From assembly GCF_034350045.1 (NCBI RefSeq), contig NZ_CP133781.1, positions 2,572,001 through 2,636,000 of the forward strand: a DNA stretch of 64,000 bases, given 5' to 3'. Below, piece after piece: positions 36,064-45,111 of this stretch (the first letter of the stretch is position 1; each line of letters opens with the position of its first letter). The DNA comes from Pseudomonas sp. CCI4.2. GTDB taxonomy: Bacteria > Pseudomonadota > Gammaproteobacteria > Pseudomonadales > Pseudomonadaceae. Below the pieces are notes generated by a model that was not told the origin of the DNA, did no database searches, and saw only the letters and a program-made list of their open reading frames with translations. The position numbers and the translations under genes were made by a program.

Positions 36064-37324
36064 GTACCTGTTTAAAAGTGGAAATAAGCGAATTCGCTGG
36101 ATGAAGCGCACAGCGTATCGACCCGCTGGAAGGCGGTAACAGTGAAGCTCTGGGCTGGCCAGATTAAATGGGCGAGCTCTATCGGCTCGGTTAAATCCAG
36201 GCAGAGGGCGATTTTTTGACAAAAAACGGCGGGTCAATAAATCCAGTATTAGGGGTTCTGATAAGCACTTGAATGAAAGTTATTGAAGTGGCTGTCGATA
36301 AAAAGTAACGAGTGGTAATAGGATTTGCAAGTAAAAACGGCAGATTAGATAAATTGTATTGTCGATGTCTTTGGCTTCTTACATGGAGGTGGCAAGTCTT
36401 CTCCATGTGTCGTAGTCCATTTCCTTTTTGTCTGGTTGAGGCTAGCTAGAATGTAGGGAATAGCATTAACTCATTGGCGGACGAGCCTTAGGTGCAGGTA
36501 TTCGGTATTTTTTTCGCTGTGCTAACAACAAATTGACTCGACCTGGCTGGTCGCTATTTGAGTTTTTTCTTTTACGTGCTGGCTCTTATTTACTAAAATA
36601 CGAGGCGGAATTTTCTGGGAATCTTGGCGGGATCGACAGCCGTTTGATTCGGATAATATGTCGAACTGTTCTCATGCTGATTCGTAGGAAAATTCGTATG
36701 GGAATGTAGTACATCTCTTGTAACCAAGCGTGGAATTAATAGGCCTTGTTTAAAGGTATAGTTTGCGTTCTGGATCTACAGATGCTCGGATGGAATTAGT
36801 AATAATTCTTTGAACGTTATCCTGTGGTATGTCAGACAATTCGACTTATTCTTCGTACAAGAGAGAGCGACGAAATCCTGAGGGTCCAGTCGTACCGATG
36901 TAGCGTCGGCCAGTTTTGGTTCGATAGAAGAAATCGAGACTGGAGCCCTTTCAAAAAAAACATCGGCCAGTGGCCATGCGCCTGCGCTTACCTATGTTCC
37001 CAATGGGAATTACGGCAAGCGCTGAACAGTCTAAAGGGAGTTGGGGATATGCTTGACGGAACGAAAAAAATTATATTGCTTGAATCAAACTGCATTGAAG
37101 CACCAAAAGGAGCTGCAACTATTTCTTACGGTCCTGTAGCAAGTCAGTCGTCAGTAAACCAGAAAAATATCATGCACCTGAGTGTTTTTGTAGGATATAT
37201 CTGTCGTATTTGTAGGAAAGGTCTCTGTCTGTTAGTCCTCGGAGGGGTGCGCCATGCAAAGCACTAAACGACTAGGCTATTGTGCTGGCTCTGAAAAATC
37301 GAACAGCGAAAATTGGACTTGCTC
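36064..37324. other. AT-rich 1.26-kb region without a convincing gene
   Basis: Clearly lower GC than the flanking core genes, with long A/T runs. The only sizeable frame (plus strand, 36824-37267) lacks a ribosome site, has odd composition (many Cys, Arg, Trp) and matches nothing I recognise. The region could hold promoters for the divergent HTH protein and the BvgA-like regulator, or an unrecognised small RNA. I see no terminator-like hairpin with a U-run. Confidence 0.5.
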
Positions 37325-37951
37325 ATGAATAAAGTGCTGATCGTGGATGATCACCCCGTCATTAGACTTGCTGTACGCATGTTAATGGAGCGTCATGGCT
37401 ATGAAGTCGTCGCGGAAACGGATAACGGCGTGGACGCCTTGCAACTTGCTCGCGAGCATTTACCCGATATCGTCATTCTTGACATCGGAATACCAAAATT
37501 GGACGGTCTGGAGGTAATCACTCGTCTGTCAGCGATGACGCTTCCTTTCAGAGTGTTAATACTGACGTCTCAAGCCCCAGGTCACTTTTCCATGCGATGC
37601 ATGCAAGCGGGGGCAGCTGGATATGTGTGCAAGCAACAGGATTTGACCGAATTGCTGAGTGCAATAAAGGCTGTGCTATCGGGGTACAGCTATTTCCCTA
37701 ACCAGGCATTACACACCGTTCGTTCGAGCCTGGGAAACGCCAGCGAGGCAGATATGGTTGATCGGCTTTCGGGCCGGGAGATGATGGTTCTTCAGCAGTT
37801 GGCGTGTGGGAAGACCAATAAGGAAATAGCCGACGGGATGTTTCTCAGTAACAAAACTGTCAGTACGTACAAGACCCGTCTGTTGTTAAAGCTCAACGCC
37901 CGCTCGTTGGTGGACTTGATTGAGCTCGCTCAGCGAAACGGATTGGTTTGA
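37325..37951 (+). CDS. BvgA/EvgA-type response regulator, LuxR-family output (orphan)
   Basis: A 208-residue NarL/FixJ-type regulator. The receiver has the acidic pair DD with phospho-aspartate in VILDIGIPKLDGLEV and lysine in GYVCKQQDL. The LuxR-type HTH is LSGREMMVLQQLACGKTNKEIADGMFLSNKTVSTYKTRLLLKLNARSLVDLI. IPKLDGLEVI, GYVCK and MFLSNKTVSTYKTRLL are close to Bordetella BvgA. No BvgS-like kinase is in the window. The ATG at 37325 was preferred over an upstream TTG. It ends at a strong hairpin. Confidence 0.9.
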   Translation: MNKVLIVDDHPVIRLAVRMLMERHGYEVVAETDNGVDALQLAREHLPDIVILDIGIPKLDGLEVITRLSAMTLPFRVLILTSQAPGHFSMRCMQAGAAGYVCKQQDLTELLSAIKAVLSGYSYFPNQALHTVRSSLGNASEADMVDRLSGREMMVLQQLACGKTNKEIADGMFLSNKTVSTYKTRLLLKLNARSLVDLIELAQRNGLV

Positions 37952-38003
37952 GAGGATTTGGAGGGGAACACAAGATGGATGCCAAATCCTGTTCCCCATT
38001 ACG

Positions 38004-38033
38004 GTAAAGCCCCTCGAAGACGAGAGGCTTTAC
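38004..38033 (+). terminator. Hairpin after the BvgA-like gene
   Basis: GTAAAGCCCCTCG-AAGA-CGAGAGGCTTTAC forms a 12-13 bp stem with one bulge, 52 bases after the stop. No U-run follows, so it may act as a symmetric stop for this gene and the convergent small gene. Confidence 0.6.
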
Positions 38034-38074
38034 CTCGCGTTCGTCAGGTCGCGGCCAATGGGTAAACCATAGGC

Positions 38075-38257
38075 TTACAGGTCGAAATCGTAATCGGCCA
38101 ATCGCCGCTGCAAGCGTCGTTCTTCCAACATATTGTCGATGGTGCGACGTTTGCTCAAATTGGTTTTCGCGGTTTCCACGGGTGGCTGTGTGTCATCGTC
38201 CGCGTCAACTGCAACGAAATCGTCGTCCTCGTCCAGCTGCTCTTTGCCAGTGCTCAT
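38075..38257 (-). CDS. PA3496-family small acidic protein
   Basis: A 60-residue protein with an acidic N-terminus (EDDDFVAVDADDD) and a basic C-terminus (SKRRTIDNMLEERRLQRRLADYDFDL). The RRxIDxMLEERRLxRxLxDYDFDL tail is the hallmark of the PA3496 family, which sits next to nth in pseudomonads and is described as a putative envelope-integrity factor. It has its own 105-base leader after nth. Exact function is unknown. Confidence 0.82.
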   Translation of the reverse strand: MSTGKEQLDEDDDFVAVDADDDTQPPVETAKTNLSKRRTIDNMLEERRLQRRLADYDFDL

Positions 38258-38362
38258 AAAGTGACTCCAGGCTTAGGCTGTCGTTGGCGGACCTTATAGC
38301 GGCAATTGTTGGCTGGGTAAAAAAGATTTTTTCAATCGATTACCTCAAAACAAGACTATTAC

Positions 38363-39001
38363 TCAATCGTCAGACGTTTTTGCCTTGAATTCGCACAGAT
38401 CTTCGATCCTGCAACTGCCACAGCGGGGCTTGCGGGCCTGGCAGACATAGCGTCCGTGAAGGATCAGCCAATGATGGGCGTCGAGCAGGAAATCTTTAGG
38501 CACAAATTTCATTAGCTGCCTCTCTACTTCAACGACATTTTTGCCCGGCGCTATGCCGGTGCGATTGCTCACCCGGAAAATATGCGTGTCCACGGCCATG
38601 GTCAATTGGCGAAAGGCAGTATTGAGCACTACGTTTGCCGTTTTACGACCTACGCCCGGCAGCGCTTCAAGTTCTTCCCGAGTCTGAGGTACTTGGCTGT
38701 GGTGTCGTTCCACCAGAAGGCGGCAGGTCTCGATGACGTTTTTAGCTTTGGCGTTGTAAAGACCAATGGTTTTTATGTAATCGCAAAGCCCGGCAACCCC
38801 TAGGTCGTAAATAGCTTGTGGGGTGTTTGCCACCGGGTAAAGACGTGCAGTGGCCTTGTTGACGCTGACATCAGTCGCTTGGGCCGAGAGAATCACGGAA
38901 ATCAATAATTCAAAAGACGAGCTATAAGCCAGCTCTGTTTTAGGTTCCGGGGTGTCTTCCCGCAGGCGACGGAAAATTTCCAGGCGTTTTGCGGCGTTCA
39001 T
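38363..39001 (-). CDS. nth: Endonuclease III (Nth)
   Basis: A 212-residue bifunctional DNA glycosylase/AP lyase for oxidised pyrimidines. The helix-hairpin-helix LPGVGRKTANVVLN carries the catalytic lysine, and the aspartate is in AVDTHIFRV. The C-terminal 4Fe-4S loop is CQARKPRCGSCRIEDLC. The start overlaps the rnfE-like stop by 4 bases, so it is the last gene of the rnf-like operon, as in E. coli rsx-nth. Confidence 0.97.
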   Translation of the reverse strand: MNAAKRLEIFRRLREDTPEPKTELAYSSSFELLISVILSAQATDVSVNKATARLYPVANTPQAIYDLGVAGLCDYIKTIGLYNAKAKNVIETCRLLVERHHSQVPQTREELEALPGVGRKTANVVLNTAFRQLTMAVDTHIFRVSNRTGIAPGKNVVEVERQLMKFVPKDFLLDAHHWLILHGRYVCQARKPRCGSCRIEDLCEFKAKTSDD

Positions 39002-39666
39002 GGGTGCAGCGTTTCCTTGGCGGTGGAGGATTGATTGGTGTTCTCGGCACCGGCCGGTCGGATTTTAATCCGCCTATCAGCCCGGTAATTGTTCGCGGCA
39101 AGAAGCAATCCCAAGAGGATTAACCCGCCAGGGGTCAGCAGCGCCAAGTGGGCGCCCTCCGGCAGCATCTGTATCTCCCAGTGCGTTGCGCGAGCACCGA
39201 ATAGCCACTGAGCGTGGCTGAACAGTGTGCCGTTGCCCAAGAACTCACGGAACAGGGCGAGTACCACCATCAAGGCACTGAATCGAGCGATCAGAGGGCG
39301 ACCGCGGCGCAGCACGTCCACGGCAGTGCGTGAGTCGTTGCTCAGCACGCAATAAATGCCTAACAAAGGAAGGTAAATCCCCAACCCTTGATAAAGGGCC
39401 AATGCATACGCTTGTAGTACCAGCTCAGAACAGCTGACAAGCGAAGCAGCTAGCAACGCGCTGGCGAGGAGTTCGGCGCTGGGCGTCAATAGTTGGCGTA
39501 TCCGTGCAATCAGCACGGCGTGCACGCCAACAACGACCCACAGCACCATCAGCAACCCCAGTGCCAGGGCAAAAGAGTCGGTAACGCCCAGAAGGGGCGT
39601 CAAGCTCAGGGGGCCGAGCAGGGCATGAATACAAGGTCGATTAACCTGTTGCACGGGATGAGTCAT
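38998..39666 (-). CDS. rnfE: RnfE-like membrane subunit
   Basis: A 222-residue RnfE/NqrD-type membrane protein with about six helices. LQAYALALYQGLGIYLPLLGIYC and REFLGNGTLFSHAQWLFG are family signatures. The conserved cysteine in the first half (LGLCPLL in true RnfE) is Thr here (LSLTPLLGV), whereas the second (IYC) remains. The C-terminus is a polar tail. It overlaps rnfG and nth by 4 bases each. In Rnf, RnfA and RnfE together hold an intramembrane 2Fe-2S cluster; here most of its ligands are missing. Confidence 0.85.
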   Translation of the reverse strand: MTHPVQQVNRPCIHALLGPLSLTPLLGVTDSFALALGLLMVLWVVVGVHAVLIARIRQLLTPSAELLASALLAASLVSCSELVLQAYALALYQGLGIYLPLLGIYCVLSNDSRTAVDVLRRGRPLIARFSALMVVLALFREFLGNGTLFSHAQWLFGARATHWEIQMLPEGAHLALLTPGGLILLGLLLAANNYRADRRIKIRPAGAENTNQSSTAKETLHP

Positions 39667-40286
39667 GGGGGCGTACCCGACGGGAGCGCCATGAGTAGTG
39701 CCCGATAAGCGTCGAAGAAACGCAATGTGCTACGAATGGCGCCGACGGTTGCCCGAGAGGTGATGGTCGCGCCAGCGATTTGGTCGAAGTCGCCGTGATC
39801 TTTCGTTAATGCCCATTCTGACTCGGGAGGATCAGTGAGAGAGCGGCCGATAAAACGCTTGAGCCAGGCCGGTTCAGTCACGAGGCGGGCGCCAATGCCG
39901 GGGGTCTCGTTGTGCTTGAGGACTTTGACGCCGAGCAACTGGCCGTCTATCGACACGGCGATCAGTAACTCGATGGGGGCAGAATAACCTTGAGCCTGGC
40001 TATGAAACAGAACCGCACTGGGCTTGCCCCCTTTCGTCGCAAGATAACCGGCGATCACTGCATGGGTGTCGGCGGTGCGCTCAGGCAGCGACAGCGGGTG
40101 TTGTAACGGTTGATTATCGTAACTGTCAGGAGGCATAACCGATAAAAAGGCTTGAGCTTGAGCCGCCTCCTGCGCCGCACTGATTTGCAGTGCTGCCGCT
40201 TGCTGCAGCGCGATCGTCAGCCCAATGCCCAAACCCGCAAGCAAGACGATAACTAACGCGCTTAACCATCTCGCCTGCTTGGTCAT
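39663..40286 (-). CDS. rnfG: RnfG-like FMN-binding subunit
   Basis: A 207-residue protein with one N-terminal membrane helix (WLSALVIVLLAGLGIGLTIAL) and a periplasmic FMN-binding domain. The covalent flavin motif is DQIAGATITSRATVG; the acceptor threonine is retained, though the preceding Ser of SGAT is Ala. GVKVLKHNETPGIGARLV is a second signature. Starts with the 4-base overlap to rnfD. Expected to carry a phosphoester-linked FMN in the periplasm. Confidence 0.88.
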   Translation of the reverse strand: MTKQARWLSALVIVLLAGLGIGLTIALQQAAALQISAAQEAAQAQAFLSVMPPDSYDNQPLQHPLSLPERTADTHAVIAGYLATKGGKPSAVLFHSQAQGYSAPIELLIAVSIDGQLLGVKVLKHNETPGIGARLVTEPAWLKRFIGRSLTDPPESEWALTKDHGDFDQIAGATITSRATVGAIRSTLRFFDAYRALLMALPSGTPP

Positions 40287-41320
40287 GGCGTGGCTCCCGT
40301 TTTTTTTGTCTCGCTGTCGGGCTTCGAGCGTTCCAGGCGCTCCAAAGTGGGGACGGCCAGATTCATGAGCAGTACTGCAAACGCGACGCCGTCGGGGTAG
40401 CTGCCCCATGTGCGAATCAGGTAAGTGATTACCCCCACCCCAATCCCGAACAGCAACCGCGCACGCGGACTTTTGGGGCCGGACACGGGTTCGGTCACGA
40501 TAAAAAATGCGCCGAGCATGCTCGCACCGGTCAGCAGATGGAACAGCGGCGACCCGTGAGAGTCAGAGCCTGAACCGTTCCAGCACAGCAGGCTGATAAT
40601 AAACAGGCTGCCCAACATTCCCACGGGTGCGTGCCACGTAAACACGCGTTGCCGAAGCAGGAAGGCGCCGCCGGCTAAGAACCCCAGATTGAGCCACTCG
40701 GCACCCCGGCCCCCGAATCGGCCAAACGATGGATTACTGGCAAACAACTCCTCAACAGTGAGGCTTTTATTGATCCGCAATGCATCCAGTGCTGTGGCTT
40801 GGGCCCACGCATCGGGCGGTGCTGCCAAACCAAGGTTCACACCGAAGATCTGTTGCAGGCCGCCCAATAGATTCAGGCCGTGTGGGGCTGGCCAGTGGCT
40901 CATGTGCTGGGGAAAAGACACCAGCGCCATCGCGTAGCCGAGCATGGCCGGATTAAACGGATTTTTACCGATTCCGCCGAACAGATGCTTGCCGAACAGT
41001 AGGGCAAAACCGGTCGCCACCAGCGTCAACCACCACGGTGAATACGGCGGGAGAGCAAGCGCCAGGAGGGTGGCGCTGACCAGCGCACTGCCGTCGCTTA
41101 AGCTCGGCTTGAGCGGCAGCTGGCGCAATGTAAGCACCGCGGCTTCCACGGCCAGCGCCATGCTCGCGGCCAGGAGCCAGCTGATCACGATTCCCCAACC
41201 GTAAAACCATAGCAACGTCAGCGCCCCGGGTAACGTCGCGAGTAATACCAGCGTCATGGTTTTCTGCAGGCCGTCGCTGACCTTCTCGACGGTGTCGGGC
41301 AAGGCTTCAGGCGTTGGCAT
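40283..41320 (-). CDS. rnfD: RnfD-like FMN-binding membrane subunit
   Basis: A 345-residue membrane protein of the RnfD/NqrB family with about ten helices. [20 protein letters not shown] and [21 protein letters not shown] are signatures. The flavin-attachment threonine is retained in [10 protein letters not shown]. The start MPTPEALPD lies inside the end of rnfB (14-base overlap), so there is no room for rnfC, which normally sits between rnfB and rnfD. The N-terminal ~25 residues are cytoplasmic. Confidence 0.9.
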   Translation of the reverse strand: MPTPEALPDTVEKVSDGLQKTMTLVLLATLPGALTLLWFYGWGIVISWLLAASMALAVEAAVLTLRQLPLKPSLSDGSALVSATLLALALPPYSPWWLTLVATGFALLFGKHLFGGIGKNPFNPAMLGYAMALVSFPQHMSHWPAPHGLNLLGGLQQIFGVNLGLAAPPDAWAQATALDALRINKSLTVEELFASNPSFGRFGGRGAEWLNLGFLAGGAFLLRQRVFTWHAPVGMLGSLFIISLLCWNGSGSDSHGSPLFHLLTGASMLGAFFIVTEPVSGPKSPRARLLFGIGVGVITYLIRTWGSYPDGVAFAVLLMNLAVPTLERLERSKPDSETKKTGATP

Positions 41321-42173
41321 GCGCGCTGACCTGGGTGTGTGCCTGGGCCGCAGATTCAAGAAAAATCAGGGTTTGCTCGGCGGCTTCGAACTCGCGCTGC
41401 AACACCACCAGTTGTTCTTGTTGTTCCCGGGTAGGTGGGTGACCAAAGGCTTTTAACGATTTATTTAATTGTGCGCGGCTCATCGCCAGGGCGATCTTGG
41501 CTTTTTTCAGCGCCTGATCAGTGGCCGCTGCTTTTTGCGCACGTATTCGTTCAATGGCGGACTGCACCGGGCTCGGTACTGTTTCCTGGGCTGCACTCAC
41601 CTGAGCCGTGCGCTGCACACGCGCCAGACGTTCGGCTTGGCGCTGCTCTTCTTCGCGGCGCAATCGATCATTTCGCACTTCGAAGCGGCGGCGGGCGTGG
41701 TCGCGTTTTATGCGCCGAGCCTGTTGCTGTTTATCGCTAACGGCCAAGCCGCCCACAACAGGCACTACCCCGGAAAGCGGCAGTGGGTGCATTTCGATGC
41801 AGTCCACCGGACACGGAGCTACGCACAAATCGCAACCGGTGCATTCATTAATGATTACGGTGTGCATCAGCTTCGCCGCGCCGAGGATAGCGTCCACCGG
41901 ACAAGCCTGAATGCATTTGGTACAGCCAATGCATTCCGCTTCCCGGATAAACGCAATCTGCGCCGGTGCCGGGCCGCGCTCAAGGTCCAATTGCACCACT
42001 GGAACGTTCAGTAGCCGAGCAAGCGAGGCAATGGTTTCGTCGCCACCGGGTGGACATTTGTTGATGGCTTCACCGCTGGCGATGCCTTCGGCGTAGGGCT
42101 TGCAACCGGGATGGCCGCACTTGCCGCATTGCGTTTGTGGCAGCAGCACATCAATAGTTTGGATCAGGTTCAT
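41307..42173 (-). CDS. rnfB: RnfB-like iron-sulfur subunit, anchorless and with a coiled-coil tail
   Basis: A 288-residue protein. It opens directly with the 4Fe-4S domain ([26 protein letters not shown]), lacking the N-terminal membrane helix of usual RnfB. Two ferredoxin clusters follow ([16 protein letters not shown] and [18 protein letters not shown]), with all cysteines present. From about 145 to the end is a long Arg/Gln/Ala/Glu-rich helical extension, roughly half the protein, resembling the tails more often seen on RnfC. Starts by ATGA overlap with rnfA. Confidence 0.88.
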   Translation of the reverse strand: MNLIQTIDVLLPQTQCGKCGHPGCKPYAEGIASGEAINKCPPGGDETIASLARLLNVPVVQLDLERGPAPAQIAFIREAECIGCTKCIQACPVDAILGAAKLMHTVIINECTGCDLCVAPCPVDCIEMHPLPLSGVVPVVGGLAVSDKQQQARRIKRDHARRRFEVRNDRLRREEEQRQAERLARVQRTAQVSAAQETVPSPVQSAIERIRAQKAAATDQALKKAKIALAMSRAQLNKSLKAFGHPPTREQQEQLVVLQREFEAAEQTLIFLESAAQAHTQVSAHANA

Positions 42174-42757
42174 GGCTTGATCAGCCCGCTGAAACCAAGA
42201 AAAGCCAGGCCCATCAAACCCGCGCTGATTAACTGGATCGGTAAGGCACGAAAAGGCAACGGGACGTCCTGGGTTTGAATCCGTTGTTGAAGATCATGAA
42301 ACAGGCTCAAAACCAGCCAAAATCCCAACCCCGAGCCGATGCTCAGCGCCAGCGCGTAGAGCATGCCCTTGTCGGGCTGAGTGCTTAACAACGCAAGCCC
42401 GAGGATACCGGCGTTGCTCACTAGCAGCAGTTGAAATCCGTCGAACGACAACCGGGGGAACAGTCGCGATAGCGCTGACACGCAGGGCTTTATCGCCATT
42501 ACGCTGACTGGCAGGAATACGAACAACCTTAGATACCCCAGTTCCAACGGCACCAGTACCGAGTGGTACAGCAGGTAGTTGAGCAGCGTGCTGCAAAACA
42601 TCACCCAGACGGTCGCCATCCCCAGCGCATGAAGTTGCACCCGAGTAATACAGGGTTCGCGGCTGGTATTGATTACGGGATCGACGCCCAACGGCCACTG
42701 CAATACAACGTTATTGATCAGGGCAGCGCTGATGAGCGTGAGAATGAAATCGGTCAT
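42170..42757 (-). CDS. rnfA: RnfA-like membrane subunit lacking cluster cysteines
   Basis: A 195-residue RnfA/NqrE-type protein with six helices ([55 protein letters not shown] and so on; ending [19 protein letters not shown]). The two cysteines that bind the RnfA/RnfE 2Fe-2S cluster are replaced: LGLCPFMG becomes LGVDPVIN and TTNCAVLG becomes VSNAGILG. It is the first gene of the operon, following a gap with the metG terminator. Confidence 0.86.
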   Translation of the reverse strand: MTDFILTLISAALINNVVLQWPLGVDPVINTSREPCITRVQLHALGMATVWVMFCSTLLNYLLYHSVLVPLELGYLRLFVFLPVSVMAIKPCVSALSRLFPRLSFDGFQLLLVSNAGILGLALLSTQPDKGMLYALALSIGSGLGFWLVLSLFHDLQQRIQTQDVPLPFRALPIQLISAGLMGLAFLGFSGLIKP

Positions 42758-42837
42758 GGGTGTGCCGGGTGAGCGAACAGGCAGAGGGTCCCTAAAGAAG
42801 ATAGTAGCCAGCAAAAAACACGGCTACTTCTTGCGCG

Positions 42838-42871
42838 AAAAAGCCCACGAACGGCGATGTTCGTGGGCTTT
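42838..42871 (-). terminator. Rho-independent terminator of metG
   Basis: AAAGCCCACGAAC-GGCGAT-GTTCGTGGGCTTT, a perfect 13-bp stem followed on the minus strand by a T-run, 9 bases after the metG stop. It separates metG from the rnf-like operon. Confidence 0.95.
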
Positions 42872-42880
42872 GCGTCAAGC

Positions 42881-44923
42881 TTACTTGATTCGTTGCCCCG
42901 GCTTGGCGCCGCTGTCCGGGCTGAGCAGGTAGATTTCTTCGCCGCCAAGCCCAGCGGCCATCACCATGCCTTCAGAAATGCCGAAGCGCATTTTGCGTGG
43001 CTTGAGGTTGGCAATCATCATCGTCAGGCGCCCTTCCAGTTCAGTCGGATTCGGGTAGGCGCTCTTGATGCCGGAGAAGACATTGCGTTGTTCGTCGCCA
43101 ATGTCCAAGGTCAAACGCAGCAGCTTGTCAGCGCCTTCAACGTGTTCAGCCTTGAGAATCAGGGCCACTCGAAGGTCCACAGCGGCGAACGCATCAAAGT
43201 CGATTTCGGCGGCCAGCGGCTCTTTGACCAACTCACCGTTGCCTTGCGGCGCAACCGAGGTATCGCTGGCAGTCAGGTCTTCTTTCGAGGCGTCGCTCAT
43301 GGCTTGTACTTTTACCGGATCGATTCGGGTCATCAGCGGCAGGAACGGGTTGAGCTGATGATTACTCAGCAGCGTCAGGTGATCGTCCCAGGTCAGCGGC
43401 GCGACGTTGAGGAATTTCTCAGCATCGGCAGCCAACAGCGGTAGTACCGGCTTGAGGAAAATCACCAGTTGGCGGAACAGATTGATGCCCAAGGCGCAAA
43501 CGGCCTGGACTTCATCTTGTTTGCCTTCTTGCTTGGCCAGTGACCACGGCGCTTTGTCGGCGATATAGGCGTTGGCGCGATCGGCAAGGCCCATGATTTC
43601 GCGCATGGCCCTGGCAAAGTCCCGCGCTTCATACGCTTCAGCAATGCAGGGCGCGGCTGCGAGAAACGCTTCGGTCAGTTCCGGCGCGGCGTTGCCTGCA
43701 ACCAGCACGCCTGCGTTGCCCTTATGAATGAAACCGGCGCAGCGGCTGGCAATGTTGACCACTTTGCCGATCAGGTCCGAGTTGACCTTCTGTACGAAGT
43801 CTTCAAGGTTCAGGTCCAGGTCATCGACGCCACGGCTGAGCTTGGCCGCGTAGTAATAGCGCAGGTATTCCGGCGGCAGGTTGTCCAGATACGTGCGGGC
43901 TTTGATGAACGTCCCGCGGGATTTCGACATTTTCTGGCCATTAACGGTCAGGTAGCCGTGGACATTGATCCCGGTTGGCTTACGCAAACCCGCGCCTTCA
44001 AGCATGGCCGGCCAGAACAGGGCGTGGAAGTTGACGATGTCCTTGCCAATGAAATGGTACAGCTCAGTGGTGGAATCCTTGGCCCAATAGGCGTCGAAGT
44101 CCAGATCAGGGCGGCGTGCGCAGAGATTCTTGAAACTGGCCATGTAGCCAATCGGCGCGTCTAGCCACACGTAGAAGTATTTGCCTGGTTCGCCTGGAAT
44201 TTCGAAACCGAAATACGGTGCATCGCGGGAGATGTCCCACTGTTGAAGTCCTGCATCCAGCCATTCGGAAATTTTGTTCGCAACGGCCTCTTGTAGCGTG
44301 CCACTGCGAGTCCAGCTTTTCAGCATGGCGTCGAAGTCGGGCAGATTGAAGAAAAAGTGCTGCGACTCTTTCAGAACCGGCGTGGCCCCGGAAATGGCCG
44401 ATTTCGGATTTTTCAGGTCAGTTGGCGCGTAGGTCGCACCGCATTTTTCGCAGTTGTCGCCGTATTGATCTTCAGTGCCACACTTTGGGCACGTGCCCTT
44501 GATGAAGCGATCGGCCAGGAACATCAGTTTTTCCGGGTCGAAATACTGGGTGATCGAGCGCGTGGCGATGTGCCCGGCATCACGCAGTCGGGTGTAGATC
44601 ATGCTCGACAGCTCGCGGTTTTCGTCCGAGTGCGTCGAGTGAAAATTATCGAAGTCCACTAGGAAGTCGGCAAAGTCGGCGCTGTGTTCAGCCTTAACGT
44701 TGGCGATCAGTTGTTCCGGGGTGATCCCTTCTTTTTCAGCACGCAGCATGATTGCCGAGCCGTGAGCGTCGTCCGCGCAGACATAGATGCACTGATTGCC
44801 GCGATGCTTTTGGAAGCGCACCCACATATCGGTCTGGATGTACTCAAGCATATGGCCAAGGTGAATTGAACCATTGGCATAGGGCAGGGCGCTGGTGACG
44901 AGAATCTTGCGTGGCTCGGACAT
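42881..44923 (-). CDS. metG: Methionyl-tRNA synthetase
   Basis: A 680-residue class I synthetase. The HIGH motif is HLGH in [12 protein letters not shown], and KMSKSRGT is intact. A four-cysteine zinc knuckle ([17 protein letters not shown]) and a C-terminal tRNA-binding (EMAP-II/Arc1p-like) domain from about 575 are present, so it is the long dimeric form. Divergent from mrp/apbC. Confidence 0.97.
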   Translation of the reverse strand: MSEPRKILVTSALPYANGSIHLGHMLEYIQTDMWVRFQKHRGNQCIYVCADDAHGSAIMLRAEKEGITPEQLIANVKAEHSADFADFLVDFDNFHSTHSDENRELSSMIYTRLRDAGHIATRSITQYFDPEKLMFLADRFIKGTCPKCGTEDQYGDNCEKCGATYAPTDLKNPKSAISGATPVLKESQHFFFNLPDFDAMLKSWTRSGTLQEAVANKISEWLDAGLQQWDISRDAPYFGFEIPGEPGKYFYVWLDAPIGYMASFKNLCARRPDLDFDAYWAKDSTTELYHFIGKDIVNFHALFWPAMLEGAGLRKPTGINVHGYLTVNGQKMSKSRGTFIKARTYLDNLPPEYLRYYYAAKLSRGVDDLDLNLEDFVQKVNSDLIGKVVNIASRCAGFIHKGNAGVLVAGNAAPELTEAFLAAAPCIAEAYEARDFARAMREIMGLADRANAYIADKAPWSLAKQEGKQDEVQAVCALGINLFRQLVIFLKPVLPLLAADAEKFLNVAPLTWDDHLTLLSNHQLNPFLPLMTRIDPVKVQAMSDASKEDLTASDTSVAPQGNGELVKEPLAAEIDFDAFAAVDLRVALILKAEHVEGADKLLRLTLDIGDEQRNVFSGIKSAYPNPTELEGRLTMMIANLKPRKMRFGISEGMVMAAGLGGEEIYLLSPDSGAKPGQRIK

Positions 44924-45111
44924 GGGGCTCGGCTATTTGAAGTGGAACGGAGATCGGCCACTATAAAGGTCCGGGCGATATTTTTCACCCCGCGGACACA
45001 TATTGCTCATCCCTATTGGGCGGCTAGGTGCTCGGCGAAAGCATGCCGAGGCGCTGCATAAGGCGTAGGATAGCCGCCTGTTTTACTCAGTCATTATTAT
45101 CGGGAGTAGCC

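Noticed and set aside
36824-37267. 147-residue frame on the plus strand in the AT-rich pocket
   Set aside because: No ribosome site, unusual composition and no recognisable motif; listed only as part of the non-coding stretch.
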